Source: Leptospira interrogans (GTDB lineage Bacteria; Spirochaetota; Leptospiria; Leptospirales; Leptospiraceae). Taken from it: DNA of 64,000 nucleotides. The position numbers were made by a program, and so were the translations under genes. Shown piece by piece: positions 1 through 10,299 of the stretch. Under the pieces are notes generated by a model. That model searched no databases and was not told the DNA's origin. It saw nothing but the letters and a program-made list of their open reading frames with translations. Numbering within the stretch: the first letter of the stretch is position 1; each line of letters starts with the position of its first letter. The stretch spans positions 8,001-72,000 of the forward strand of contig NZ_FTNA01000009.1 of assembly GCF_900156205.1 (NCBI RefSeq), in the 5' to 3' direction.

Positions 1-611
1 CGAGTTTGGTTTATCCAGATCGAACTATATTCAAATTTCAGAATGGAGTTTATGCATCTGATTTGAAATCTGTTGGTTATAGAAAGGACGTTTCTTCGGA
101 TAAGGTAAAAAAGTTTGTTCAAGATTATTTAAATGAAGTCAAAGAAAGTGGTGTTCTTGAATTGACATACGTAACAAGTGTAGAAAAAAAAGGTGAGGAA
201 CGTATCTTTAAATTAAAAGATATAGGAACTGATTATTATGTATTAGGAATTCATACTCCTGCTTTTCAAACTCCAAAACACTTCGGAAGTAGCGTAATTC
301 AATTATTCTCCTCTGTTTTTTCGGTATTAAGTTTTGGTTTGATTCCAAGTTATGCTTCCTTGCAAGCTGGAACTGAAATTAAAATTTATGATAAAAATTT
401 AAATCAACTTACATCTATGAAATATGATCATGGGTATTCCGTTTTAGGTGCAATATGGGCCTCATCTATTCCGGAAGAATGTAGTCGTATGAGATGTAAT
501 TTTCTCAAACAAGTATCTTCTCCTCCAAAATTTGTTTATCAAGAACATGGGCCTCAATTTGAATCGGATATAGTGAGTTTTATACAAACTCAATTTCCGT
601 TTCGTAAATAA
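1..611 (+). CDS. Hypothetical protein, 5' end outside window
   Basis: The frame is open from the first bases, so the gene probably begins upstream; the TTG at position 6 is only the first possible start inside the window. About 201 residues are visible. They are mixed polar sequence with one hydrophobic stretch near residues 98-117 ([19 protein letters not shown]). The C-terminal half has a conserved-looking segment, [20 protein letters not shown]. The protein resembles spirochaetal envelope or lipoprotein families in style, but I do not recognise the family and cannot see whether a signal peptide lies upstream. No neighbour on the same strand is close enough to suggest an operon. Confidence 0.6.
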   Translation, partial: SLVYPDRTIFKFQNGVYASDLKSVGYRKDVSSDKVKKFVQDYLNEVKESGVLELTYVTSVEKKGEERIFKLKDIGTDYYVLGIHTPAFQTPKHFGSSVIQLFSSVFSVLSFGLIPSYASLQAGTEIKIYDKNLNQLTSMKYDHGYSVLGAIWASSIPEECSRMRCNFLKQVSSPPKFVYQEHGPQFESDIVSFIQTQFPFRK

Positions 612-730
612 CATGAGTTTGTGGAGGAATATTGGTGATTCATTCTTCTAAAAAAAGTTGAAATCTGAACTTTACAAATCATTCCTACTCAAAATTATAT
701 AATAAAATACTCAATCGTTTACACATCAGT

Positions 731-967
731 CATGTTAATTCTACATAAAAAAGTTTGGGCGAATCCTCCGGCGTTTTGGATTACGCTTTCAGCTCCGATC
801 AACAACTTGAGTTGAAGATTCGCTTGAAAACAAAATCTTTTCCTAAATTTAATTTGTTATAGAACGTGATCTGTCGAGCGAGTGCCAATAGAAGCGATAC
901 GCTGAGCTTAAAAGAAGGTTCTGCGACTCGATCGTTTTCGCATTGGATCATACCGAAAACACGTTAA
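731..967 (+). repeat. Dispersed repeat family C copy (diverged)
   Basis: This gap segment shares the blocks TTTGGGCGAATCC, CTTTCAGCTCC and CGATCGTTTTCGCATTGGA with segments near 7275, 19684, 27271, 37401, 44650 and 58765. It starts near a CATGTTAATT end and stops at an ACCGAAAACACGTTAA end, remnants of the TAACGTGAGTTCG terminal repeat. It is non-coding. Confidence 0.55.
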
Positions 968-1014
968 CCGATACTTTATCGTAACATTTATGGACACTCA
1001 ATTTTGTAGGGATT

Positions 1015-1400
1015 CGTAAAATGTAGGAACTACCGCGAATCGAATCACAAAAAGTGAATGTTTTAAAATTTGTAATACGACTTAATTTGTGGGAACTCTC
1101 ACAAATCTATATTTTATGGCAAAATTTTGAAATGTGGGAACTCCACTGTTTTTGATCAGGATCTATCATTTTATAAATGAATCTAGGAACTCTTATTTAT
1201 TTTGGAATAAGACGATTTTTGAAATAGGCTCACATCCTATTCTAATTTTTTCAATAAACTCATAGTATTATTTTCATACATCTTCATATTAAAAGATCTA
1301 TTTCTAAATTCAGGAAGTTCATTTTGTAAAATCGGTAAAACTTGGAGTTGATTCGTTTCGGTCTAAAATGCAGTAGTTCCCACAAAATTTCAGTTTTACG
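1015..1400. repeat. Cluster of GTGGGAACT-type repeat motifs
   Basis: Four or five copies of the motif TGTGGGAACTCTCACAA or diverged forms (near 1022, 1089, 1133, 1182 and, inverted, 1373) are spaced about 40-70 bp apart. They belong to the dispersed family whose best-bounded copy is at 9999-10207. I see no gene here. Confidence 0.6.
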
Positions 1401-1533
1401 AAGAGATTTTTCTTGTACTTTTTTGATCCAATTGCAAACTATGTCTATAAGATGTAGAAAAAGGTCTTTACGAGATCGAATTCAAATACATAATGCGACA
1501 TAATAAAATTATTAGAAACTGAGTTAGTTGGAC

Positions 1534-2637
1534 ATGAGTAGCACCGAAACTGAAATTTTAGAAAAGAATTCTAAAAAAAAGACAGAAATTGAATTTCATA
1601 AGCCTACTCTTTCCAGAGAAGATTTGAAAACGGTTTTAGAATGTCTCGTGGAGGATCATCTCACAACTGGAAATGTAACTACACGTTTTGAAAAAGCATT
1701 TGCTTCCACTTTCCGCTATAAACAAGTTATTTCCACAAATCATCTTACTTCTGCTTATCATCTCTCACTTCTGGCGTTGGATGTTCAAGCAGGGGATAAA
1801 GTCGCACTTTCTACATTTGCGTCCGTTTCAGCACTTGACGCCATTTTTCTTTTAAAAGCGACTCCGGTTGTAATTGATCTGGATAAAAATTCTTTTCATC
1901 TAAATTCGGAAGAGCTGACGCAAAAATTAGCAGATTCTTCTATTAAAGCGATTATTTTAGATCATTCTTTTGGTTCTGTGGTAGATGCAAGACGTTACGA
2001 TTTTAAAGGAATTCCGGTCATCGAAGATATTTCTGAAGTTTTGGGTGCACAAAGTGCAACTTTTATTCCGGGGAAACAAGGAAGTCTTGCTGTTTGTGGA
2101 CTTTCAGTAGATCAAATGATCACAACTGGAAACGGTGCTATGATCATTACAGATCAAGAACCACTCGCTAAAAAAATTCGAGCGATGAAAACAGGTAAAG
2201 AACCATACCAAAGAAAAGAGGGGCAACCCAAGTTAGACTATAATCTTATCGACTATCAAGCAGCGCTTGGAATTGAACAGCTTTCCAAAATTGGAATCAT
2301 CTTAGAAAGAAAAAGAAAAATCGCGCAAGTTTATTTACAGTCTATCTCAGGAACTTCAGTTAAAACTTGGTATGGAGATCCAAATTTAGATACATTCAAT
2401 CGTTTTATTATTCTTGCTCCTGGAAGTTACGAACAAGTAGAAAGATATTTTCGCTCTTTACAGATTGGAACTCAAAGAGTAATGGAAGAACCAATTCATC
2501 ATATTTTAGAACTTTCTAATGCAGATTTTCCAAATGGAGAAAGGCTCTTTCAAAGAGGCCATTGTATTCCAATTTACCCTAATTTAACAAAAGATAATAT
2601 TCAAAGGATTTCTCAGGCAATCCGTAGAATTTATTGA
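1534..2637 (+). CDS. DegT/DnrJ/EryC1/StrS-fold protein, catalytic Lys apparently absent
   Basis: Length (367 residues) and order of motifs fit the PLP-dependent sugar aminotransferase family. The N-terminal HKPTLSREDL...LTTGNVTTRFEKAF is present, then ALDVQAGDKVALSTF, the Asp of VIEDISEVLGAQ (D165), and DYNLIDYQAALGIEQL. Two key sites are altered. The usual lysine before the TTGEGG-like motif is Gln194 (VDQMITTGNGAM), and the PLP-phosphate SNGTAAL-like motif reads STNHLTSAYHL. Known family members make amino sugars for surface polysaccharide, sometimes with His replacing the lysine. With Gln, transaminase activity is doubtful, so a regulatory or sugar-binding role is possible. I chose ATG 1534; a TTG at 1528 is also in frame. 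It stands alone, with about 900 bp of repeats upstream. Confidence 0.8.
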   Translation: MSSTETEILEKNSKKKTEIEFHKPTLSREDLKTVLECLVEDHLTTGNVTTRFEKAFASTFRYKQVISTNHLTSAYHLSLLALDVQAGDKVALSTFASVSALDAIFLLKATPVVIDLDKNSFHLNSEELTQKLADSSIKAIILDHSFGSVVDARRYDFKGIPVIEDISEVLGAQSATFIPGKQGSLAVCGLSVDQMITTGNGAMIITDQEPLAKKIRAMKTGKEPYQRKEGQPKLDYNLIDYQAALGIEQLSKIGIILERKRKIAQVYLQSISGTSVKTWYGDPNLDTFNRFIILAPGSYEQVERYFRSLQIGTQRVMEEPIHHILELSNADFPNGERLFQRGHCIPIYPNLTKDNIQRISQAIRRIY

Positions 2638-3902
2638 ACGATTACGAGTATTCTAAACTCAGAATCGGTTTTATAAGTTTATAAAAACTCATAAAATAAA
2701 CGATAGGTCTTCGTGTAGACGTTTTACAAAATACCATTACTGATTCCTATCAAATTGGTACCGCATTTTTTATTGTAAGGTTCTGTTTCAGTGCAAAGTG
2801 CTAGATATTTTATACTTCTGAATAATTCCGGAATTCATGGCTTTTGGAAATAGTTTCTGCATTTTATCTTTTTTATAAATCCATAATATTATTTTGATAC
2901 GTCTTCGTAGTAAAAATGTTATCTTTGGACTTTATAATTTTGTATAAGTTTTCTAAAAGGATTTTTCAAAGTTATACACTACTCATTGATGAGAGATCTG
3001 TGGAATGGCTCACTTTGTAGTGAGTTTTGTTATTATTCATAACTATATAATAAAGTACCTAATTTTTATATGGAACCAGCGTTTTGTGATAAAATTAACG
3101 GTACTCAATTTTATAGAGATTAGTAATTGTAGTTACTTAGAAAGTATATAACGTGAATTTGTTTAGGATCTATGATTTATTCTTCTGAAAGAATTGGAAC
3201 TTTACAGATCGATTCTTTCAATGTGGGAATTCTCATAATTTATAAAATAGAAGTTTATAACAATTGAATCTTTCGTATTCAATCAAGTGCGGGAACTCCC
3301 ACAAAACTTAAATTTGTCTGTAATGATGTGGGAACTACTGCAAACCACGATTTTACGAACAAATTCTAAAATTGTAGAAATTCATACTTTTAGAAAATTT
3401 TTTCTTATGCCGGACTCATATTATATAAACAGAAGAATATTTTGCATTCAAACAGGCTTTTACGATAAAATTGCGGTGTTTTATTATATAACTCCGAGAA
3501 TAATATGGAAGTTGTTATTTTAAAAAATTATTTTTCCACAAGTTCACGTTAGTTATCTCTATAAAATTAAACACCTAAATGTTTGTTACAAAGTGCTGTT
3601 TCATGTAAGTTCGATAGAATTCGATTGAAGCGTAGGAGATTTAGCAGAACGTTCTTTCAAATCAAAAGTATATATAAAAAACGTGATGAATTGTGAGGAA
3701 AATATTTCTCAATGTGATTCATAAAGTTTATTGAGGAGTTTAAATTACAAATTTTAATTTCTCAAATTACATTCTAAATTACGCATGTAGATTTATTTTG
3801 ACGTAAAATACTTGGATTTATTTAAACAAATCCAGGCAATACAGTCATTTGTTTTTTGAAAAAGAATTGCAAAAATTGTTTCTATAATAAAGATCATTTT
3901 CC
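2638..3902. other. Long AT-rich gap with repeats, no convincing gene
   Basis: Holds a family D copy at 3033-3128 and GTGGGAACT motifs at 3226-3345. The best palindrome, TGCGGGAACTCCCACA, is at 3288-3303. The open frame at 3287-3523 starts inside this repeat and has no ribosome site or family resemblance. The rest shows only diverged repeat fragments such as AGTTCACGTTAGT near 3542. Confidence 0.6.
3033..3128 (+). repeat. Dispersed repeat family D, ~95 bp
   Basis: Runs from TTATTCATAACTATATAATA through AAGTACCT and GGAACCAGCGTTTTGTGAT to GGTACTCAATTTTATAGAGA. Near-identical copies are at 9510-9604 (inverted) and 58282-58376, with a more decayed one at 45356-45436. AAGTACC and GGTACT form an inner inverted repeat. 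Confidence 0.75.
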
Positions 3903-4493
<591 letters not shown>

Positions 4494-4622
4494 TTTTGTT
4501 CCAAAATTTGGGAATTACTAACGTTAGTTTAATGGTGAAAATTTTATTTAAAAACTTATAAAGTCTCAAAAAAAGTAATCTGTGGAAACTCCCACAAATC
4601 CAGGTTTTACAGATAAACTTCA

Positions 4623-4695
4623 ATTTATTGACTGGAGTTGAAAGTAGTACAGCGAAGCCGGATTCGTTCCGGTTTTTTTACGCTGGATTTACATT
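4623..4695 (-). repeat. Family C repeat fragment (inverted)
   Basis: Contains TTTATTGACTGGAGTTGAAAG, GAAGCCGGATTCG and TTTACGCTGGATTTAC, the inverted counterpart of the left part of family C. It directly abuts a family B element at 4696. Confidence 0.5.
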
Positions 4696-4790
4696 AGAAT
4701 TGTTGAAAGATTCCATAGTTCAAGTTTAACAAAACTGTTTCAATCGACGTTTCTATGGAACGGATGGGGAATTCATTTTTCAACAATTCT
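4696..4790 (+). repeat. Family B MITE-like element
   Basis: Begins AGAATTGTTGAAAGATTCC and ends TTTTTCAACAATTCT, with the internal marker TTTAACAAAACTGTTTCAAT. The inverted ends pair with each other. One of ten copies in the window; forward orientation. Confidence 0.8.
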
Positions 4791-5050
4791 ATTATTGAAG
4801 TGTAAACTATTAGATTGGGTAATTTATTATATAGTTTTGAGTAGTTATCTGAAATTCTCTACATCAAAATTAAAACGATCCAAGAAACTCTCAAACAAAG
4901 TAGTTGTTATGCTGTTAAAACCCTTGAAAAGAAAGTTATAATTATTGTAATCTTTTTTGAAAGAAGAATTTTTGATTTTTAAAATTTTTCTGCTACGATT
5001 TATGCGATATTTTATTTATTAAAAATATCATAATATTATTATGTTTCTTA

Positions 5051-5935
5051 TTAAGATGGGATTTGTTCGGAAACCTGGGTTACCCACGAAGAATAATAAT
5101 TTGCCAAAGTTCTCAAAAACATCAGATCCATTTCATTCTCTTCTTTTAGAATTTTGACCGCGTTTGTAAATTGAAGTCTAAATTCGGTAAGAGGAGTTTT
5201 TTCCGGTATTACACGTTTCATCGAAGGAATGTTATCTTCCATTCCGTATTCTTGAGCCCACTTTTCGATTAAGTTTCCACAATTATATTTTTTAGAAAGT
5301 AAGAGCTGGGCTAATATATGACGAAACATACTTTCTATCGATATGATTGTGATGTCTTTATGAAGAATGGAAATTTCGGTGATAATGTCGTCCTTCTTGT
5401 CGATCACTACCTTTGTGTTTCCGATTTTGTTGAAGATTTTGGAAAGGTCGTTGTAAGCTCTGAAATTTTTTAGAATCGTTTCTCTGTCCTTCATATTCAC
5501 GGTTCTTTCATTTTCGGGAAGATTCATTTCATTTAAAATTGTCTCAATCACGACAAAGATAATGTCGAAAGAAAATTGAACGGATTTACCTACTAGATAA
5601 AGAATTTCGTTTTGAAAAGATATGTGAACCGCGTTAAAGAATAATTCTAACTTTTCAGGGATTAGAGATGAAGAAGTTTTGTAGAGATCAATCATATCTT
5701 TGGTGAATTTAGTTCGGTCTAAAATCGGAAACAAGTCGGGATGATTGGTATGAGTCCTTAATAACATTTCTTTTAGAACTTTAACTGCACCTTGTTGTAC
5801 TTCTTCCGTTCTATAAAGAACTCGATAAAGTAGAATAGAAATTTCACGAGATGTTTTTTTAGATTTTAGAATTTTAAGGTCGGCCTCATCAAGGCCGTAA
5901 GATTTGGAAGAATTCTGGCTTTTTGTTTCTACCAT
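5051..5935 (-). CDS. Conserved hypothetical protein
   Basis: 294 residues from ATG 5935 (MVETKSQNSSKSYGLDE). A TTG-type start further out would add 23 unusual residues and is less likely. The protein looks soluble and mostly helical, with no signal peptide or membrane segment. Segments such as REISILLYRVLYRTEEVQQG and LAQLLLSKKYNCGNLIEKW are seen. It reminds me of helical spirochaetal proteins with no assigned domain, and I do not recognise a family. It diverges from the DUF2804 gene at 6052 across about 116 bp, which must hold both promoters. Confidence 0.7.
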   Translation of the reverse strand: MVETKSQNSSKSYGLDEADLKILKSKKTSREISILLYRVLYRTEEVQQGAVKVLKEMLLRTHTNHPDLFPILDRTKFTKDMIDLYKTSSSLIPEKLELFFNAVHISFQNEILYLVGKSVQFSFDIIFVVIETILNEMNLPENERTVNMKDRETILKNFRAYNDLSKIFNKIGNTKVVIDKKDDIITEISILHKDITIISIESMFRHILAQLLLSKKYNCGNLIEKWAQEYGMEDNIPSMKRVIPEKTPLTEFRLQFTNAVKILKEENEMDLMFLRTLANYYSSWVTQVSEQIPS

Positions 5936-6051
5936 AAGCGTTGAATTGGAGGCCAATGCTGATCTAAAAAAAATAAAAGTAAAGCGAAATTGTAAACAAT
6001 ACAATATTTACATTGCATTTTAAACCTTTTGCATTAATCTAACTGATCAAA

Positions 6052-7071
6052 ATGAAAGTCATAGGCGCTGAAAATAAAGTCAACTACGGGGTATTTGATG
6101 GTCCGGTTGAATTTAATTATAAAGAGTTTCAACTGTTGGATTTTTTTGGTAAAGAAATTAGCGGATTTAGAAAACGTTTTGCATTTAAAAAATTCAATTA
6201 TATTGGAATTATCACAGACGAATTCTTAATTGGTTTTGCTGTTGTTAGTCTTGGATATGTGTATAATGTATTTACTTATTTATATCATTACAAAGATGGA
6301 ATTTTATTTGAGTTTGATACTAAAGGTTTAGATAATGAAAACAAATTACAATTTCCAGTCAATCCGGACGAATATAAGATCCAATTCCAAAAAGGAAGTT
6401 CTTTTCTAAATATCTACAAATCACACCCTAAAGGTACACTTGACGTAGACGCTTTTTTAGGAAATAAATTGCGGTTTCAATTTCAAGCGGATTTTGCACT
6501 CAAAAGTCATTCTCCTTTGAGAGTTCTAAATCCTTCTGAACCTACTCATTGGACTTTTACTGAAAAATGTTCTCCTCTAATTCCAAGTTCATTAGAAATT
6601 TCTTATCAAGATAAATCTCTTTCATTCGATCGTAAAAAAACTACAATTCTTTATGATTGGTCCGGAGGCTATCTCAGAAGAGAAACCAATTGGTATTGGG
6701 CGGCGTTTGGTGGGATCCTTTCCAATCGAACTTCAATTGGCGCTAACTTTGCAGCTTTAGTGAATGAAACTTTTTTTTCCGAAAACGCATTTTGGATCAA
6801 TCGAAAGCGAAAGAGGATTTCCAGAATAATCTTCGATTTTTCTCAAAAAGATCCCACCAAACCTTGGAAAATTTACGATGAAGAAGATTTTGTAAATCTC
6901 ACATTCGTTCCGGAAGGAGAAAGAAAAGATAAAATGAATCTAATTGTTTCCAAATTATATTTCAGACAATTTGTTGGAAAATTTTCGGGTAAATTTCGCT
7001 TTACGGATAAAAAAAACATTTCTTTCCGAGATGTTTATGGTTTTACGGAGTTTCATCGCTCCATTTGGTAG
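6052..7071 (+). CDS. DUF2804 family protein
   Basis: 339 residues matching the DUF2804 pattern as I know it. The early segment is FRKRFAFKKFNYIGIITDEFLIG. The central segment is HWTFTEKCSPLIPSSLEI, followed by TTILYDWSGGYLRRETNWYWA, and the end is FVGKFSGKF with the closing YGFTEFHRSIW. The family is uncharacterised; its all-beta character suggests a lipocalin/calycin-like fold that might bind a lipid. There is no signal peptide, so it is probably cytoplasmic. A second protein of this general style lies at 55605-56612. The start is ATG 6052, where the family-like N-terminus begins. Confidence 0.85.
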   Translation: MKVIGAENKVNYGVFDGPVEFNYKEFQLLDFFGKEISGFRKRFAFKKFNYIGIITDEFLIGFAVVSLGYVYNVFTYLYHYKDGILFEFDTKGLDNENKLQFPVNPDEYKIQFQKGSSFLNIYKSHPKGTLDVDAFLGNKLRFQFQADFALKSHSPLRVLNPSEPTHWTFTEKCSPLIPSSLEISYQDKSLSFDRKKTTILYDWSGGYLRRETNWYWAAFGGILSNRTSIGANFAALVNETFFSENAFWINRKRKRISRIIFDFSQKDPTKPWKIYDEEDFVNLTFVPEGERKDKMNLIVSKLYFRQFVGKFSGKFRFTDKKNISFRDVYGFTEFHRSIW

Positions 7072-7150
7072 ATAGAATTATAACTTTAATATATTATAAT
7101 TTAACTGTTCAATAATAAATTTTTAGTGTGAGAGGATTTAGAAAAATAAT

Positions 7151-7249
7151 AGAATCATTGAAAAATTAATTCCATTAGTTTTCGTTGTATGGAAACGGCC
7201 GATTAAAACAATTTTATTAATCTCTACTATGGGATTTTTCAACAACTCT
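7151..7249 (-). repeat. Family B MITE-like element (inverted)
   Basis: Starts AGAATCATTGAAAAATTAAT and ends ATTTTTCAACAACTCT, with the inverted marker CGATTAAAACAATTTTATTAAT inside. It lies 80 bp after the DUF2804 stop. Confidence 0.75.
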
Positions 7250-7274
7250 ATTATCGAATCTTTTTGTGGATAAT

Positions 7275-7559
7275 GTGAATTCGATAGAATCCGATGCGAA
7301 AACGATAATTCAGCAGAACACTCTCTCAAACTCAGCGTCTCGCTTCTATAGTCCCGCCCGAAGTAACTCAACGTTTCATTCCTGAATTCAATGCATCGCT
7401 CCTACGGGTCGCTCTGCAGATCGTTCGACGAATCGCGTTCTAAATTGAAGCTAAAAGCGAAATAACGCATTACATTTCTTTCATGCAATTTATTGACTAT
7501 AGCTGAAGGTGTGGCTCGGCAAAGCAGATTTGCCCAGATTTTTTTCGCTGAATTTACTT
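7275..7559 (-). repeat. Family C repeat, inverted and longer than most copies
   Basis: Runs from GTGAATTCGATAGAATCC to TTCGCTGAATTTAC. Contains CATTTCTTTCATGCAATTTA, TTGACTATAGCTGAA and GCAGATTTGCCCAGATT. Its central part (GCATCGCTCCTACGGG, GATCGTTCGACGAATCG) is seen in only some copies. The open frame on the minus strand at 7138-7371 is made of this repeat and is not a gene. Confidence 0.55.
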
Positions 7560-7681
7560 TTTTGGAGTGTAAACTATTGGATTTGGTTTTTTATTATGTA
7601 GTTCTGAGCAGAAATTGAAGTATAAGATTGTGGTTGTAAAGAACACATGATTTCAATCTTGATTTCTTTTATAGATCTAAT

Positions 7682-8371
7682 TTATAAAAATTGAATTAAC
7701 TCGGATAAAGTTTTTAGATCTCCTTTTTCTCCTTTTAAATAAGACCTCCAACCTAATGATTTTGGTATTTTTATATCCAATTCGTATTTATCGCCACAGT
7801 AAACTAAACAATCACCCGAAAGTCCTACTAAACGCATCGCTTCTTCAAATATTTTTGGAGAAGGTTTTTCATACCCAAATTCGGCACTTACAATTACAGG
7901 ATTCAAATATTCTAATATTCCTTTTGCTTCTAAAAGTGCTCTGAGTCTGTGATCCCAATTTGAAATTGCTCCGAGTCCCCAGTTTTCTTCTTTACAATAA
8001 TCTTTAAGTTTCCAAAAACCTGGATCCAAGGTCCATAGTTCGGGGTCTGCAAATTTATGATATATAATCGGAAACGCTTTTTCAATTGAGACTTGGTCTG
8101 GAACTCTTTTCAAAAAATCTTCAAGTAGTTCCTTCCACCAACCTGGAGTTCCTCCTGAATGAAATTGGTATTTATCTCTATGTTCTGGTGGAGAATTTTT
8201 TTGCATTTTTTGCCAAGACTCAGTGAATGCTCTTCTGTAAATCTCTCCCGCATTCTCTTTCTTTTGTAACCCTGCTTGTAAAAGGATTTCAAGATATGTT
8301 TCTCCGGCGGATTTTTTTAGATGGAGAATTGTATCTCCTACATCTAAAAATAAATATTTTTGATAATTCAC
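7682..8371 (-). CDS. HAD-superfamily hydrolase
   Basis: 229 residues with HAD motifs in order. Motif I is FLDVGDT with nucleophile Asp10, motif II is the Ser of GAISNWDHRL, motif III is a Lys near YEKPSPKIF, and motif IV is YCGDKYELD. The residue two after the nucleophile is Gly (DVGDT) rather than the Asp acid of classic phosphatases; the HDHD3 and dehalogenase-like branches also vary here. The cap is helical (residues about 16-95), as in subclass IA. Likely a cytoplasmic phosphatase or dehalogenase-like enzyme of unknown substrate. The start is a GTG codon. It is convergent with nothing close and divergent from the DJ-1 gene at 8471. Confidence 0.85.
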   Translation of the reverse strand: MNYQKYLFLDVGDTILHLKKSAGETYLEILLQAGLQKKENAGEIYRRAFTESWQKMQKNSPPEHRDKYQFHSGGTPGWWKELLEDFLKRVPDQVSIEKAFPIIYHKFADPELWTLDPGFWKLKDYCKEENWGLGAISNWDHRLRALLEAKGILEYLNPVIVSAEFGYEKPSPKIFEEAMRLVGLSGDCLVYCGDKYELDIKIPKSLGWRSYLKGEKGDLKTLSELIQFL

Positions 8372-8470
8372 AGACCTAGTTTATTTACTCCTGGTTTTTT
8401 GCATCTCTGTAAGAATTTTAAAATCAAAAATGACTTGTAAGTCACTTTACATAATCTATTCTTTAAATTT

Positions 8471-9175
8471 ATGCCGCATGCTAATTTCTCTATCGGAATT
8501 TTTATTTTCCCGGGAGTTACCCAACTCGATTTTACAGGACCTTATGAAGTTTTTTCAAGAATCCCAAACGTAAAAATATTTTTATTTGCACAATCTAAAG
8601 ATCCAGTTCAGTCGGAATCTGGTATGAAGTTGATCCCGGACTTTGATTTTGCGGATTGTCCAGATCTTGATATTCTACTTGTGCCTGGTGGTCCCGGAAC
8701 AACTCTTCTAATGGAAGAATTTACTGTTTTGGATTTTCTCAAAAGAAAAACCGTAAATTCTAGATTCATCACTTCGGTTTGTACCGGTTCTTTGGTTCTT
8801 GCGTCTGCCGGTCTTCTCGACGGTTATAAAGCTACTACTCATTGGATGTCTTTAGATGTTTTAAAATTATTTCCGGTTCAGATTTCCAGCGAACGTTTTG
8901 TAAAGGATCGTAACCGAATTACCGGAGGTGGTGTTACTGCTGGAATCGATTTTGCTCTTTTTTTAACTGCAGAATTTTTCGGCTCCGAACTCGCCGAAGA
9001 AATTCAACTTATGATTGAATACAATCCAGCCCCTCCGTTTACTTCAGGACATCCTACTACCGCCACTTCCCATTTGGTTGATAAGGTAAAGTCAAATCGA
9101 GAAATCACTCAAAATCGTAGGAAGGCGGCGGCTATCCGGGTTTTAACGTCTAAAAACGCTTGGTCTAAATCTTGA
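8471..9175 (+). CDS. DJ-1/PfpI family protein (isonitrile hydratase-like)
   Basis: 234 residues. The glutamine amidotransferase-like fold is clear: [20 protein letters not shown] near the N-terminus, [11 protein letters not shown] at 67-77, and the nucleophile elbow [16 protein letters not shown] with Cys104. Later come TTHW and [17 protein letters not shown]. The order and the [10 protein letters not shown] motif fit the isonitrile hydratase/InhA branch rather than chaperone DJ-1. There is no DNA-binding domain like those of AraC-type fusions, so it probably acts as a small-molecule enzyme. The C-terminal tail from residue 190 is extended and polar. The start is ATG 8471. Confidence 0.9.
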   Translation: MPHANFSIGIFIFPGVTQLDFTGPYEVFSRIPNVKIFLFAQSKDPVQSESGMKLIPDFDFADCPDLDILLVPGGPGTTLLMEEFTVLDFLKRKTVNSRFITSVCTGSLVLASAGLLDGYKATTHWMSLDVLKLFPVQISSERFVKDRNRITGGGVTAGIDFALFLTAEFFGSELAEEIQLMIEYNPAPPFTSGHPTTATSHLVDKVKSNREITQNRRKAAAIRVLTSKNAWSKS

Positions 9176-9242
9176 AGTTACGAGTAACTTTCAATTCAGA
9201 GTGAATTTGTTGGTTTTTATTCAAACAAAAAGAAATAATTAG

Positions 9243-9422
9243 GATGTAGGAACTCGTACATTTCCAGTTAAAGTGTGTTTGGTGTAATGAATTTCTAATT
9301 CTGAAAAATTTATCTTTTCTCAAAATGGAATAATTCCCACAATTTGCGTCTCTTTTTATTTTTTTGTGATTTTAAATCGTGCTTTCACAACGAAATTTTG
9401 CAGTAGTTCCCACATTTCATAA
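9243..9422. repeat. GTGGGAACT-type repeat motifs
   Basis: ATGTAGGAACTCGTACAT is near 9244, and the inverted GCAGTAGTTCCCACATTTC is near 9400. They are family A fragments in the 1.1-kb gap 9176-10299, which has no convincing gene. Confidence 0.55.
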
Positions 9423-9509
9423 AAGTTATATTTCCGCTACAATACAAAATAGGAACATTATTTTTCTTTTGCTTGTATTCTTTTTCATTTTTTTAAACCG
9501 AACTAACAT

Positions 9510-9604
9510 TACTGATCTCTATAAAATTGAGTACCGTTAATTTTATCACAAAATACTAATTCCATGCAAAATATTAGGTACTTTATTATATAGTTATGAG
9601 TAGT
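9510..9604 (-). repeat. Dispersed repeat family D, inverted
   Basis: Reads TACTGATCTCTATAAAATTG, then GAGTACCGTTAATTTTATCA, then AGGTACTTTATTATATAGTT. It is the reverse complement of the element at 3033-3128 with few differences. Confidence 0.75.
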
Positions 9605-9998
9605 GACTATATAACTTTTGAAAACCATAATTAATTTATAATGTTATAAAGTTCATAAGAGCTACCATAAATTTAAACGATAAAAATACCGCAAAGTTCA
9701 TTTTTATTTTGAGACTAAAATAAAATGAGGTGAATCAAACCTTTTTTTATGTTCTTCTGCTTAGAACTATTAGAATAAAGTTTCAGCATTTTGCACCGAA
9801 ATAGGGTTTGTAGTAAAGATTTATGGTACTCAATTTTTTAAAGATCAATAAGAATTCATAAAATGAATTTTTAATTTGATGAAGGTATCAAAATAGAGAT
9901 TTCATATAAAAATTTGAATATACGATTATTATTTTTAGATTTTATAAAGGTTTTTTTATAAATCGTTTTTAAAATGGAAATTATAAATTCTGTCGTTA

Positions 9999-10207
9999 AG
10001 ACTTTGTCCCAAAACTTATCGAACGGCCTTTAGGAAATGAGATTTGAGTTTCACAAAATGTAAGAACTAGCGCGAAAATTTAACGACATTAAAACTGCTC
10101 GAAATTTTGCAAATTGCGACCTAATTTGTAGGAACCTGCTACAGAATATTAAAAATTTCTAAAAAATTATAGAGAAAAAATTTTTTGAGGTTTTGGGACA
10201 AGCTCTA
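9999..10207. repeat. Family A element, best-bounded copy (~208 bp, inverted ends)
   Basis: Left end AGACTTTGTCCCAAAAC and right end GTTTTGGGACAAGCTCT are inverted repeats (15 of 17 positions). The interior holds GTAAGAACTAGCGCGAAAAT, TTTAACGACATTAAAACTGC, GTAGGAACCTGCTACAGAAT and TTTTTTGAGGTTTTGGGACA. The same blocks occur near 20037, 28030, 28812, 51990 and 54711. There is no reading frame of note, so it is probably a non-autonomous mobile element. Confidence 0.75.
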
Positions 10208-10299
10208 ATATAATTTTGGCACAAATATTGTTAAAATAAAATATTAAAAAATATGAAAGTTGTAAACTAAAATAGATACTGACATTCTTATTATTTCAA

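Noticed and set aside
3287..3523. 78-codon open frame on the plus strand
   Set aside because: Starts inside a GTGGGAACT repeat, has no ribosome site and no protein-like features.
7138..7371. 77-codon open frame on the minus strand
   Set aside because: Lies across a family B and a family C repeat; translation is repeat-derived.
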